DNA of 64,000 bases from Burkholderiales bacterium. Its GTDB lineage: Bacteria; Pseudomonadota; Gammaproteobacteria; Burkholderiales; Casimicrobiaceae. The DNA lies in assembly GCA_015075645.1 (NCBI GenBank), contig JABTUF010000007.1, forward strand, positions 1 through 64,000. Direction: 5' to 3'. This document shows, piece after piece, positions 11,110-19,095 of this stretch; position 1 is the stretch's first letter, and each line of letters opens with the position of its first letter. The translations under genes and the position numbers were made by a program. Under the pieces are notes generated by a model, which saw only the letters and a program-made list of their open reading frames with translations, ran no database searches and had not been told where the DNA came from.

Positions 11110-11445
11110 ATGAAACTTCGTACGATGGCCACGCTGACCGCGCTGGCGATGGCGGCGTCGGTGGCCGCGTGCGGCGAGAGTTCGCAGCAGGCCGCCGAGA
11201 AGGCCAAGGCGGAAGCTGCGAAGGCGGCGGAAGCCACCGCAGCCGCCGCGAAGGCCACGGCGGATGCCGCCGCCAAGGCAACCCAGGAAGCGGCCGAAAA
11301 GGCGAAGGCCGAAGCCTCGAAGGCCGCGGATGCGGCGACGACCGCGGCGGGCAACGCCGCCCAGGCGACGACGCAGGCGGCGACCGACGCGAAGGCTGCG
11401 GCGGACGCCGCGGTGCAGGCCGCGAAGGACGCCGCGAAGAAGTAA
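11110..11445 (+). CDS. Small alanine/lysine-rich coiled-coil lipoprotein
   Basis: This 111-residue protein has a signal peptide with a lipobox ending at Cys21 (SVAAC). The mature part is almost entirely Ala, Lys, Glu, Thr and Asp in heptad-like AAEKAKAEAAKAAE repeats, giving one long amphipathic helix. This resembles Lpp-like or stress-related Ala-rich lipoproteins, though similarity is compositional. A perfect TATAAT is at 11037-11042 with only a weak -35, and AAGGAG (11098-11103) sits 6 bp before the ATG. It is therefore a separate unit, followed by a terminator-like hairpin. Confidence 0.72.
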   Translation: MKLRTMATLTALAMAASVAACGESSQQAAEKAKAEAAKAAEATAAAAKATADAAAKATQEAAEKAKAEASKAADAATTAAGNAAQATTQAATDAKAAADAAVQAAKDAAKK

Positions 11446-11464
11446 CGCGTCGTTCGTTGCGACG

Positions 11465-11503
11465 ACGGCCGGCCGCGGCGACGCGCGCCGGCCGTTCTCG
11501 TTT
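11465..11503 (+). terminator. Probable intrinsic terminator after the Ala-rich lipoprotein
   Basis: The arms ACGGCCGGC (11465-11473) and GCCGGCCGT (11487-11495) form a 9-bp stem with a 13-nt loop, followed by a short T-rich stretch (TCTCGTTT). It lies about 20 bp after the lipoprotein stop and just before the convergent ParA-like gene. Confidence 0.6.
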
Positions 11504-11543
11504 CAGCGGTCCATCGCGCGCCCGCGGCGGCGGGCCGGGCGAC

Positions 11544-12185
11544 TCAACCGCGCACCGCGGCGTGCTTCGCGATCCAGCGCGTGAGCGGTTTCCATTGCTC
11601 CCAGTCCTGCTCCGCGCGCGAACGCGGCAGGTCGAACACCGACGCGCCGTCGCGCGCGCACCAGACGTAGACCTGCGTCTGGCGCAGGTGCGCCACCACC
11701 GGAAAGTCGAAACCGGCGAGGAAGTCGTCGAGTTCGGCCGCGCTGTGCGTGCGCGGATCGACGCGCATCGCCACGATGCCGACCGGCAGCGCTCGCGCGC
11801 GCACCGCCTTCGATTCGGCGACCGTCGCGAGGAAGCGTTCGGCCGCGACCATGTCGTAGGCGGAAGGCGCGAGCGGCACGAGCATCAGGTCGGCGTCGCG
11901 CGCGGCATCGCGCAGATCGTCGCCGTGGAGGCCCGCCGGCGTGTCGACGACGCGCCACTGCAGGTCGAGCGCCTTCGCGTCCTTGCGCCGCATGTCGGGG
12001 TCGAGCGGCGCGATCGGCGGGAACAGCGCGGGGCGCCGCGCGAGCCAGCCGCTCGCCGACTGTTGCGGATCGCGGTCGTCGAGTGCCACCCGCTGGCGCT
12101 TGCCCGCGAGCCAGCCCGCGACGTTGGTGGCGAGCGTCGTCTTGCCGCTGCCGCCCTTCGGATTCGCGATGACGATCGTCTGCAC
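11544..12185 (-). CDS. ParA/MinD-like ATPase
   Basis: A 213-residue P-loop ATPase of the deviant Walker type. The opening MQTIVIANPKGGSGKTT carries the signature-lysine Walker A motif (KGGSGKTT, residues 10-17), and the DTPAG motif is the Walker A' aspartate. Short ParA proteins of this kind drive positioning of plasmids, chromosomes or protein clusters. There is no ParB next to it, so it is an orphan of unknown cargo. GTG 12185 is chosen because it directly precedes the first beta strand and has a strong GGAGAGG ribosome site. It diverges from the TonB-like gene. Confidence 0.82.
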   Translation of the reverse strand: MQTIVIANPKGGSGKTTLATNVAGWLAGKRQRVALDDRDPQQSASGWLARRPALFPPIAPLDPDMRRKDAKALDLQWRVVDTPAGLHGDDLRDAARDADLMLVPLAPSAYDMVAAERFLATVAESKAVRARALPVGIVAMRVDPRTHSAAELDDFLAGFDFPVVAHLRQTQVYVWCARDGASVFDLPRSRAEQDWEQWKPLTRWIAKHAAVRG

Positions 12186-12309
12186 GTCCCCTCTCCTGTC
12201 GCAAGCGCGTCGCGCCACTCCCGGGAGCTGCCGGCCGATGTTAGCCGAATCGCCGAACGCGCGTGGCACGTCGATTGCTCGATACTCCCGAACGTGCCCC
12301 CCGCGAGCC

Positions 12310-13638
12310 ATGCCCCTCGACCCGTCCACGCTCTGCGCACGCACCGCCGCCGGCGACGCCGAACTGGCGGCGCCCCGCCACGGACTCGCGATCGCCCAGC
12401 GTCGCCTGCTGTCGCTGCTCGAGCGTCCGGCGCCGCTCGAGGAACTGATGACCCGCCCCGGCGTCCTGCCCGACCGGCTGGAAAAGGACCTCGGCCGCCT
12501 GTCGGAGCACGGCTTGGTCGCGCTGCACGGTCCCTCGAAGCCGGTCAAGGCTCCGTCGAAGGTTGCACCCGCGACGATGCCGTTGCCCGCCCCGACCGGC
12601 CAGGAGCCATCACGACCCTGGGTTCCTGCCCAGCCAGGTCTCGGGGCCACGACGTCCGGCCCCGCGCCCGAATCGCGCGTGATCCTGGGCAGGCGCGTGC
12701 GACTCGGCAGAGCGATCCTGCTGGGGTTCCTGACGCTGTGCATCGCCGGCATGGTCGCGTGGTGGTTCTCCCTCCCGACCCGCGAGGCCGTCTCTCCTGC
12801 GCTGCCCACGCCCCCGCCGGCTCCGAAGCCAGCCCCTCCCGTCCCTGCCCCGGTCGCACCACGGACGGTCGACGCCGGCGTCAGCGTCCAGGACCGCCCG
12901 AGCATCGTCGCCGGAACCAGCACGGCGTTGGCGCCGTCCCCTGCTGCCGAACCGCCGCCGGCGATTCGGGCGACCAGCCCTCCGCGGCCCGCACCGCCCG
13001 GCATGGCGTCGGAGGCGCACGCCCCGGAGAAGCCGGCCCCGTTGCTTGCAACGACCCGTGTGGAGAACCCGGTCTCCGGCCCGCGGATCGTCGCTGCCCC
13101 GGATCCGGCGCCCGCCGCCCGCGCCACACCCTCGCTGCCTCCGGCAATGCCGTCGCCATTGCCGGCGCCGGTGCCGGCGACCGATCCGGCAAGCTCCCCT
13201 CCGCCGGCGACGTTGCCCGCATCGCCGCAAGCCCCGGTTCCAGCGCGGTCCGAATCCGCGATCCCGGCCGCTCCCCCCGCGGCCGCGCCCGTCACGCGAA
13301 CCGGTTCCCTCACGGCACCCCCGCCGGCGCCGGCGCCGATCGCCAGTGCGGCTCCGTCGATGCTTCCGGCAAAGGCTGCGAGCGGGAGACTCGAACCGGT
13401 CACGCGCGAGGCGCCGATGTTTCCGCGCGACGCGCTCGCGCAGGGGATCGATCGGGGCACGGTGCGCGCGCGGCTCTCGATCGATGCATCCGGCAAGGTG
13501 ACCGACGTCGAGATCCTCGAAGCGCAACCGCGCCGCGTGTTCGACCGCGCCGTCCGCAGCGCACTCGGCCGCTGGACCTATCCTCCCGGCGAAGCCTCGC
13601 GCACCACCGTCGTCGAGGTCGCGTTCCAGCGCGACTGA
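12310..13638 (+). CDS. TonB-like energy transducer with long Pro/Ala linker
   Basis: A 442-residue protein with three parts. Residues 1-90 resemble a small helical regulator-like domain (LLSLLERPAPLEELMTR). A single membrane helix lies near residues 134-155. A proline- and alanine-rich periplasmic spacer covers roughly 160-350. The last 80 residues form a TonB C-terminal fold (APMFPRDALAQGIDRGTVRARL, in parts). It probably links inner-membrane energy to an outer-membrane partner. No exbB or exbD is adjacent. The cytoplasmic N-terminal domain is unusual for TonB, which normally begins with its membrane anchor. Confidence 0.68.
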   Translation: MPLDPSTLCARTAAGDAELAAPRHGLAIAQRRLLSLLERPAPLEELMTRPGVLPDRLEKDLGRLSEHGLVALHGPSKPVKAPSKVAPATMPLPAPTGQEPSRPWVPAQPGLGATTSGPAPESRVILGRRVRLGRAILLGFLTLCIAGMVAWWFSLPTREAVSPALPTPPPAPKPAPPVPAPVAPRTVDAGVSVQDRPSIVAGTSTALAPSPAAEPPPAIRATSPPRPAPPGMASEAHAPEKPAPLLATTRVENPVSGPRIVAAPDPAPAARATPSLPPAMPSPLPAPVPATDPASSPPPATLPASPQAPVPARSESAIPAAPPAAAPVTRTGSLTAPPPAPAPIASAAPSMLPAKAASGRLEPVTREAPMFPRDALAQGIDRGTVRARLSIDASGKVTDVEILEAQPRRVFDRAVRSALGRWTYPPGEASRTTVVEVAFQRD

Positions 13639-13727
13639 CGCGGCGACACGTCGCGCGTGCCGAGCCTCGAGGCTGGCGCGCCCTCGGCCCGAAGGACGGC
13701 CGGGACCCGCACGGTAGAATCGCGTCC

Positions 13728-14699
13728 GTGGACGCCATCCCCGCCGCCCCTCCTTCTCCTGCGGACGCGCCGACGGGTCCCGCGCGCGATTCACGTCGCG
13801 CCGCGTTCGAGGCGAACAAGCTCCGCAAGCGCCTGTGTCGCCTCGCCGGCGAGGCGATCTCCGACTACGCGATGATCGAGGACGGCGACCGCGTGATGGT
13901 CTGCCTGTCCGGCGGCAAGGACAGCCACGGGCTCCTCGACGTGCTGTGGATGCTGAAGCATCGCGCGCCGGTGCGCTTCGAGGTGATCGCGGTCAACCTC
14001 GACCAGAAGCAGCCGGGCTTCCCCGCCGACGTGCTGCCGCGCTACCTCGAATCGCGCGGGATTCCGTTCCGCATCGCCGAGCAGGACACCTACAGCGTCG
14101 TCAAGCGCGTGATTCCCGAGGGCGGGACGATGTGCTCGCTGTGCTCGCGGCTGCGCCGGGGCGTCCTCTACCGCGTCGCGTCGGAGCTCGGCGCGACGAA
14201 GATCGCGCTCGGACACCATCGCGACGACCTGCTCGCCACGTTCTTCCTCAATCTCTTCTTCGGCGCCAAGCTGAAGACGATGCCGCCGAAGCTCGTCTCC
14301 GACGACGGGAAGCACGTCGTGGTCCGGCCATTGGCCTACGTCCGCGAGCGCGACCTCGCGCAGTACGCGCGCCTCCAGGCGTTCCCGATCATTCCCTGCG
14401 AGCTGTGCGGCTCGCAGGAGCACCTGCAGCGCAAGCAGATCGCGGCGATGCTGCGCGACTGGGAGAAGAAGGAGCCCGGCCGCATCGAATCGATCTTCAA
14501 CGCGCTCGCGCGGGCGGTGCCGTCGCACTTGATGGACCGCCGCCTGTTCGACTTCGCCTCGCTTCGCGCCACCGGAGCGCCGGTGGAGGACGGCGACATC
14601 GGCTTCGACGTCGACCCGGCGCTCGAAGCGGCGGTCGAGGCGGCCGCCGCCCGGCAGGTCGAAGGCGTCATCCCGCTCGCGCCCGCACCCCGAAGCTGA
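13728..14699 (+). CDS. ttcA: tRNA-cytidine(32) 2-sulfurtransferase
   Basis: It thiolates C32 in certain tRNAs using an Fe-S cluster and ATP. The 323 residues contain the PP-loop SGGKDS (61-66), a CSLC pair (Cys136, Cys139) and a later PCELC pair with Cys224 and Cys227. The GHHRDDLLATFF segment is also typical. The start is taken as GTG 13728, because the N-terminal extension to the first conserved helix is then short. It follows the TonB-like gene by 89 bp and lies 9 bp before a membrane glycosyltransferase with no obvious functional link. Confidence 0.93.
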   Translation: MDAIPAAPPSPADAPTGPARDSRRAAFEANKLRKRLCRLAGEAISDYAMIEDGDRVMVCLSGGKDSHGLLDVLWMLKHRAPVRFEVIAVNLDQKQPGFPADVLPRYLESRGIPFRIAEQDTYSVVKRVIPEGGTMCSLCSRLRRGVLYRVASELGATKIALGHHRDDLLATFFLNLFFGAKLKTMPPKLVSDDGKHVVVRPLAYVRERDLAQYARLQAFPIIPCELCGSQEHLQRKQIAAMLRDWEKKEPGRIESIFNALARAVPSHLMDRRLFDFASLRATGAPVEDGDIGFDVDPALEAAVEAAAARQVEGVIPLAPAPRS

Positions 14700-14708
14700 C
14701 GGCACCGG

Positions 14709-16373
14709 ATGCTCACGGAGTCGACACGCGGGGCGACGTCGCTCTCCGCGGCTCCCGGAAGCTTCCGGGGCGCGTCGCTCGCGCTCTTCGTCGCGATCGT
14801 CGCGCTGGGCGCGTTGCTGCGCCTCGACCAGTTCACCGCGCAGGTGCTGCTCGACGACGAGTGGCACGCGGTGCACCAGGTGCTGCGCCACGGTCCGGCC
14901 GCGCTCGTCGTCGAACTGGGCCAGGCCGACTACGGCATTCCGCTCGGGCTCTACGACTGGGTGCTGTTGCACACGATCGGCCTGTCGGAAACCGCGATGC
15001 GCGCCCCGATGATGCTGTGCGGACTCGCGACGCTCGTCTGCTTCCCGCTCGCGGTCGCGCCCCGCGTCGGCCGTGACGCGGCGCTCGCCTTCGCCCTCTT
15101 CCTCGCGATTTCGCCGCTCCTCGTCGCGTTCAGCCAGACCGCGCGGCCCTACGCCATCACCCTGCTGCTCGGCTGGGCCGCGCACCGCGCATTCGCGCGC
15201 TATTGGGATGGCCACCGCGGCGCCGGCGTCTTCTACGCGATCGCCGCGGCCTTCACGACCTGGATGCACATGGTGATCGCTCCGTTCGTGCTCGCGCCGC
15301 TCGCGTGGGCGGCCTGGGCGACCGCGCGGAGCGCCGATCGGCGCCGCGAGCGATGGCGCGCGCTCGTCGCGATCGCGCTGCCGACGGCGATCCTGATCGC
15401 CGTCGCGCTCGGTCCGCCGCTCGCCGCACAGGCGCAGGCGATCACCGGCAAGAGCGGCTTCGAGGCGCTCGGCCCGAACACGCTGCGCGGCGCGTTCCAC
15501 CTGTGGGTCGGCACCGGATCGACGCCGGTCGCGCTCGCCGCGTTCGCGCTCGGCGCCATCGGCGCGCCCGCGGTGTGGCGCGCGCTTCCCGAAGCCCGCA
15601 CCGGAACGCTCGGCCTCCTCGTCACCGCGGCCGCGATCGCCCTCGCGCGGCCCGAGTGGGCCGAGACGCCGATGGTGTTCGCACGCTACCTGTTGGCCTT
15701 TGCGCCGCTCCTCGCGCTCTCGATGGCCGCCGGAGCCGTGGCGATCGGGCGCCGCCTCGTCGTCCGATGGCGCTGGAGGCACGCGGGTGCGGTCGGCGCC
15801 GCGTTCACCGCCTCGCTCTTCGCCGGCGCCGCCGCCGCCACCGGCCCGTTGCCCGAATGGAGCGTGCATCCCTCGACCCACCGCCTGGGCATCAGTTCCC
15901 TCTACGATTTCCGCGAGCGCCACAACACCGCGCTCGCCGCTGAGCGCGCGATCCCGATGTCGCCGTTCTGGGCGTCGCTCGCGTCCCGGCCGCGCGGCTC
16001 GATCGTCGTCGCCGCGGCGCCGTTCGCGTTCGAGAGCTACGACTGGGGTGGCGCGCTCTGGGAGCGCGTGTCCCACCAGCGCGTGGTGCCCGGGTGGGTC
16101 ACCGGCCTGTGCGTCGACCGCCGCTACGGCGAACTGCCCGACCTGCCCGGGCTCGCCTTCGCGAACGCGGTGCGCCTCTCGGACGAGCGGGCGCTCGCGT
16201 CGTTCCCGATCGACTACGTCGCCTGGCAGAAGCCCTGGCTGCCTCGGGAGGGAAACCGCCACCTGCGCGTCGGCGACGACACCGCGCACTGCGAAGGCGC
16301 GTTGCGCGCGCGGTTCGGCGCACCCGTCTACGAGGACGGGACCCTCGTCGTCTTCCGGGTCCGGGGCGCCTGA
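14709..16373 (+). CDS. GT-C-type integral membrane glycosyltransferase
   Basis: A 554-residue polytopic membrane protein with about ten or more helices in the first 390 residues and a periplasmic C-terminal domain. The first extracytoplasmic loop contains LLDDEWHA, the acidic pair conserved in ArnT/PMT-like GT-C enzymes that use polyprenyl-phosphate sugars. The next gene is a polyprenyl-phosphate-type GT2 and the third a GtrA flippase-like protein, a classic three-gene cassette for lipid-linked sugar transfer to a surface glycan or protein. The acceptor is unknown. Confidence 0.8.
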   Translation: MLTESTRGATSLSAAPGSFRGASLALFVAIVALGALLRLDQFTAQVLLDDEWHAVHQVLRHGPAALVVELGQADYGIPLGLYDWVLLHTIGLSETAMRAPMMLCGLATLVCFPLAVAPRVGRDAALAFALFLAISPLLVAFSQTARPYAITLLLGWAAHRAFARYWDGHRGAGVFYAIAAAFTTWMHMVIAPFVLAPLAWAAWATARSADRRRERWRALVAIALPTAILIAVALGPPLAAQAQAITGKSGFEALGPNTLRGAFHLWVGTGSTPVALAAFALGAIGAPAVWRALPEARTGTLGLLVTAAAIALARPEWAETPMVFARYLLAFAPLLALSMAAGAVAIGRRLVVRWRWRHAGAVGAAFTASLFAGAAAATGPLPEWSVHPSTHRLGISSLYDFRERHNTALAAERAIPMSPFWASLASRPRGSIVVAAAPFAFESYDWGGALWERVSHQRVVPGWVTGLCVDRRYGELPDLPGLAFANAVRLSDERALASFPIDYVAWQKPWLPREGNRHLRVGDDTAHCEGALRARFGAPVYEDGTLVVFRVRGA

Positions 16374-16377
16374 GGCG

Positions 16378-17142
16378 ATGCTCGACGGAAGGCGCATCGT
16401 GGTCGTGATGCCCGCGTTCCGGGCCGGGCGCACGCTCGAGGCGACCATGCGCGACCTGCCGAAGGACGTCGTCGACGACATCGTGCTCGTCGACGACGCG
16501 AGCGACGACGACACGGTCGCGATCGCGCGCTCGCTCGGGCTCACCGTGCTGCTGCACCCGATGAACCGCGGCTACGGCGCCAACCAGAAGACCTGCTACC
16601 GGGAGGCGCTCGAGCGCGGCGCCGACGTCGTCGTCATGGTGCACCCGGACTACCAGTACGATCCGCGTCTCGTCACCGCGATGGCCGGGATGGTGACCTC
16701 GGGCGTCTACGAATTCGTCCTGGGCTCGCGCATCCTCGGAGGCGGCGCGCTGGCGGGCGGCATGCCGTGGTGGAAGTACGCGGCGAACCGCGCGCTCACC
16801 CTCGCGCAGAACCTGCTGCTCGGCGCGAAGATGTCCGAGTACCACAGCGGCTATCGCGCCTACTCGCGCGCGCTGCTCGAGGCGCTGCCCTGGGCGGAGA
16901 ACTCGGACGACTTCGTGTTCGACAACGAACTCCTCGCGCAGGCCATCGTCGGCGGCCACCGCGTCGGCGAGATTTCCGTGCCGACGCGCTATTTCGCGGA
17001 CGCGAGTTCGATCGGCTTCGCGCGCTCGGTGCGCTACGGAGTCGGCGTGCTCGGCGTCTCGCTGCAGGGCGCGCTCGCGCGCACCGGCTTCCACGTGCCC
17101 GCGCGGTTCCGCAACGTCGCCGCCCGGCGCACCGTTCGGTGA
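16378..17142 (+). CDS. Family 2 glycosyltransferase (polyprenyl-phosphate sugar synthase-like)
   Basis: A 254-residue GT-A fold enzyme. It opens with VVVMPAFRAG and has LVDDASDDDT for nucleotide-sugar and metal binding, HPMNRGYGANQKT, and MVHPDYQYDP as the DxD-like region. This is the dolichol-phosphate mannosyltransferase-like pattern. It lacks C-terminal membrane helices, which the adjacent GtrA-like protein may supply. It starts 4 bp after the GT-C gene, and its TGA overlaps the GTG of the GtrA gene. Confidence 0.85.
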   Translation: MLDGRRIVVVMPAFRAGRTLEATMRDLPKDVVDDIVLVDDASDDDTVAIARSLGLTVLLHPMNRGYGANQKTCYREALERGADVVVMVHPDYQYDPRLVTAMAGMVTSGVYEFVLGSRILGGGALAGGMPWWKYAANRALTLAQNLLLGAKMSEYHSGYRAYSRALLEALPWAENSDDFVFDNELLAQAIVGGHRVGEISVPTRYFADASSIGFARSVRYGVGVLGVSLQGALARTGFHVPARFRNVAARRTVR

Positions 17143-17525
17143 ACCCGCCCGCGCTCCTCGCCGAAGCCCGGCGGTTCGTGCTGCATGTCGTCACGGGATT
17201 CGCCGCTGTCGCCGCGCACTACGGAACGATGGCGGCCATGATCGCCCTCGGGCTCGCTCCCGTGCCGGCCTCGACGGTCGGATTCGTCGCCGGCGCCATC
17301 GTCCGCTTCACGCTCGCCTACCGGCACGTGTTCGACCCGACGCTGCCGGTCGCGCACGCAGGAGTGCGCTTCGCGGTCGCACTCGCCGTGCAGGCGCTGG
17401 CGAACGCGGCCCTGCTCTGGGCCGGCCTCGCGCTCGGCATCCCGACCTGGCCGGCGCAGGTGGCGGCGACCGTCGTGATGACCTTCGCGAATTACGCCGC
17501 GTACCGTCTCTGGGTGTTTCGCTGA
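17139..17525 (+). CDS. GtrA-family membrane protein
   Basis: A 128-residue protein with four predicted membrane helices and the GtrA-like endings SFVAG-type (GFVAGAIVRFTLAYRHVF) and FANYAAYRLWVF. GtrA proteins are thought to flip polyprenyl-linked sugars across the inner membrane. It starts at GTG 17139, overlapping the GT2 stop as GTGA. It is the last gene of the sugar cassette and is followed by a bidirectional hairpin. Confidence 0.84.
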   Translation: MNPPALLAEARRFVLHVVTGFAAVAAHYGTMAAMIALGLAPVPASTVGFVAGAIVRFTLAYRHVFDPTLPVAHAGVRFAVALAVQALANAALLWAGLALGIPTWPAQVAATVVMTFANYAAYRLWVFR

Positions 17526-17526
17526 C

Positions 17527-17546
17527 GACCGGGCGCGCGCCCGGTC
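17527..17546. terminator. Hairpin between convergent genes
   Basis: A perfect 20-nt palindrome with arms GACCGGGC and GCCCGGTC around GCGC sits between the convergent gtrA-like and GST genes. It could end transcription in both directions, although no T-tract follows. Confidence 0.5.
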
Positions 17547-17550
17547 CGCG

Positions 17551-18246
17551 TCACTTCACCGTGGTGCGGTCCTGCCCGAACAGCACCGCGCGCGCCTTCT
17601 CGTCGGCAATCGCGGGTGTCGTGTTGATCTCCTTCGCGATCGCGTAGGCGCGCCTGACCGCGGGGCGCTCGCCGATCTCGGCCTTCCAGCGTTTGAGGTG
17701 CGGGAAGTCCTCGATGTCCTGGCGCTGTCGCTCGGGCAGCACCCACGGATAGCAGGCCATGTCGGCGATCGAGTAGTCGTGCGCGATGAACGCGCGGTCG
17801 GCGAGGCGCTTGTTCAGCACCGCGTACAGCCGCCCGGTCTCCTTCACGTAGCGGTCGATCGCGTAGGGGATCTGCTCCGGCGCGTACTGCACGAAGTGGT
17901 GGTTCTGGCCGGCCATCGGACCGAGTCCCGCCATCTGCCAGAACAGCCACTGCGACACCTCGCAGCGCCCGCGCAGGTCGGCGGGATAGTAGCGGCCGGT
18001 CTTGCCGGCGAGGTAGAGCAGGATCGCGCCCGATTCCATCAGCGACAGCGGGCCGCCGCCGTCGGGAGGCGCGTGGTCGACGATCGCCGGGATCCGGTTG
18101 TTGGGCGAGACCTCGAGGAACGCCGGGTCGAACTGCTCGCCCTTCGAGATGTCGACCGGGACGAGACGGTAAGGCAGTCCGGTCTCCTCGAGGAAGATCG
18201 TGATCTTGTGGCCGTTGGGCGTGGTCCAGTAGTAGAGGTCGATCAT
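17551..18246 (-). CDS. Glutathione S-transferase, YfcG/Ure2-like
   Basis: A 231-residue cytosolic GST. The start MIDLYYWTTPNGHKITIFLEE has the Thr-Pro-Asn motif of nu-class/YfcG enzymes, which act as glutathione-dependent disulfide reductases. The N-terminal thioredoxin-fold half ends with the LMESGAILLYLA helix. The C-terminal helical domain carries YSIADMACYPWV with the N-capping Asp. ATG 18246 is the natural start. The upstream SDR gene on the same strand ends 65 bp before it. Confidence 0.88.
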   Translation of the reverse strand: MIDLYYWTTPNGHKITIFLEETGLPYRLVPVDISKGEQFDPAFLEVSPNNRIPAIVDHAPPDGGGPLSLMESGAILLYLAGKTGRYYPADLRGRCEVSQWLFWQMAGLGPMAGQNHHFVQYAPEQIPYAIDRYVKETGRLYAVLNKRLADRAFIAHDYSIADMACYPWVLPERQRQDIEDFPHLKRWKAEIGERPAVRRAYAIAKEINTTPAIADEKARAVLFGQDRTTVK

Positions 18247-18311
18247 GTCGGGTCTTCCATGCGTCGCAGGTTGAACATCGGGCGCGTGCATGACACGCGC
18301 GCCGCGGCCGG

Positions 18312-19091
18312 TCAGAACGTCCCGGGATAGTTGCCGCCGTCGACCAGCACGTTCTGGCCGGCGAGGTAGCCCGCGTGCACGCTGCACAGGAACGCGCACA
18401 CCGATCCGAACTCCGCGGCGGTGCCGAAGCGTCCGGCCGGCACCGCGGCGGCGCCGGCCGCCATCACCTCGTCGATCGGCCGGCCCGAGGCCTTCGCCCG
18501 GCCCTCGTAGGTGACGCGCAGCCGGTCGGTGTCGAACTGCCCCGGCAGCAGGTTGTTGATCGTCACGCCGTCGCGCACGACCTTGCGCGCGAGCCCGGCC
18601 ACGAATCCGGTGAGCCCGCTGCGCGCGCCGTTCGACAGGCCGAGGATGTCGATCGGCGCCTTCACCGCGGACGAGGTGATGTTGACGATCCGGCCGAAGC
18701 GCCGTGCGATCATGCCGTCGATCGTCGCGCGGATGAGTTCGATCGGCGAGAGCATGTTGGCGTCGATCGCGCGGATCCACGCGTCGCGGTCGAAACTCCG
18801 GAAGTCGCCGGGCGGCGGGCCGCCCGCGTTGTTGACCAGGATGTCCGGCGACGGACACGCGGCTAGCGCGGCGGCACGGCCCGCGGGCGTGGTGATGTCA
18901 CAGGCGACGAAGCCCACGCGCCCTCCGGTGGCGGCGCCGATCTCGTCGGCGGCGCGCTTCACGTCGGCTTCGGTGCGCGCGCAGATCGTGACCTCGACGC
19001 CCTCGCGGGCGAGCGCTTCGGCGCAGCCCCGTCCGAGCCCCCTGCTCGCCGCGCACACCAGCGCGCGCCTGCCGGCGATGCCCAGGTCCAC
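18312..19091 (-). CDS. SDR-family protein lacking the canonical Tyr-Lys pair
   Basis: A 259-residue short-chain dehydrogenase fold. The nucleotide site is ASRGLGRG (residues 15-22), with NNAG (87-90) and a C-terminal GQNVLVDGG typical of 3-oxoacyl-ACP-reductase-like SDRs. Where YxxxK is expected the sequence is LSNGARSG (152-159), so both catalytic residues are missing. A subfamily of FabG-like proteins with LSN-x-x-R at this place is known. Its activity is unclear; it may bind ligand only or use another proton donor. It lies 4 bp after an MFS gene and is probably co-transcribed with it. Confidence 0.82.
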   Translation of the reverse strand: MDLGIAGRRALVCAASRGLGRGCAEALAREGVEVTICARTEADVKRAADEIGAATGGRVGFVACDITTPAGRAAALAACPSPDILVNNAGGPPPGDFRSFDRDAWIRAIDANMLSPIELIRATIDGMIARRFGRIVNITSSAVKAPIDILGLSNGARSGLTGFVAGLARKVVRDGVTINNLLPGQFDTDRLRVTYEGRAKASGRPIDEVMAAGAAAVPAGRFGTAAEFGSVCAFLCSVHAGYLAGQNVLVDGGNYPGTF

Positions 19092-19095
19092 GCCG

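Noticed and set aside
12310..13638. Minus-strand Gly/Ala-rich frame joined to the ParA-like gene
   Set aside because: The open frame upstream of GTG 12185 is antisense to the proline-rich linker of the TonB-like gene; the ATPase has a good ribosome site at 12185.
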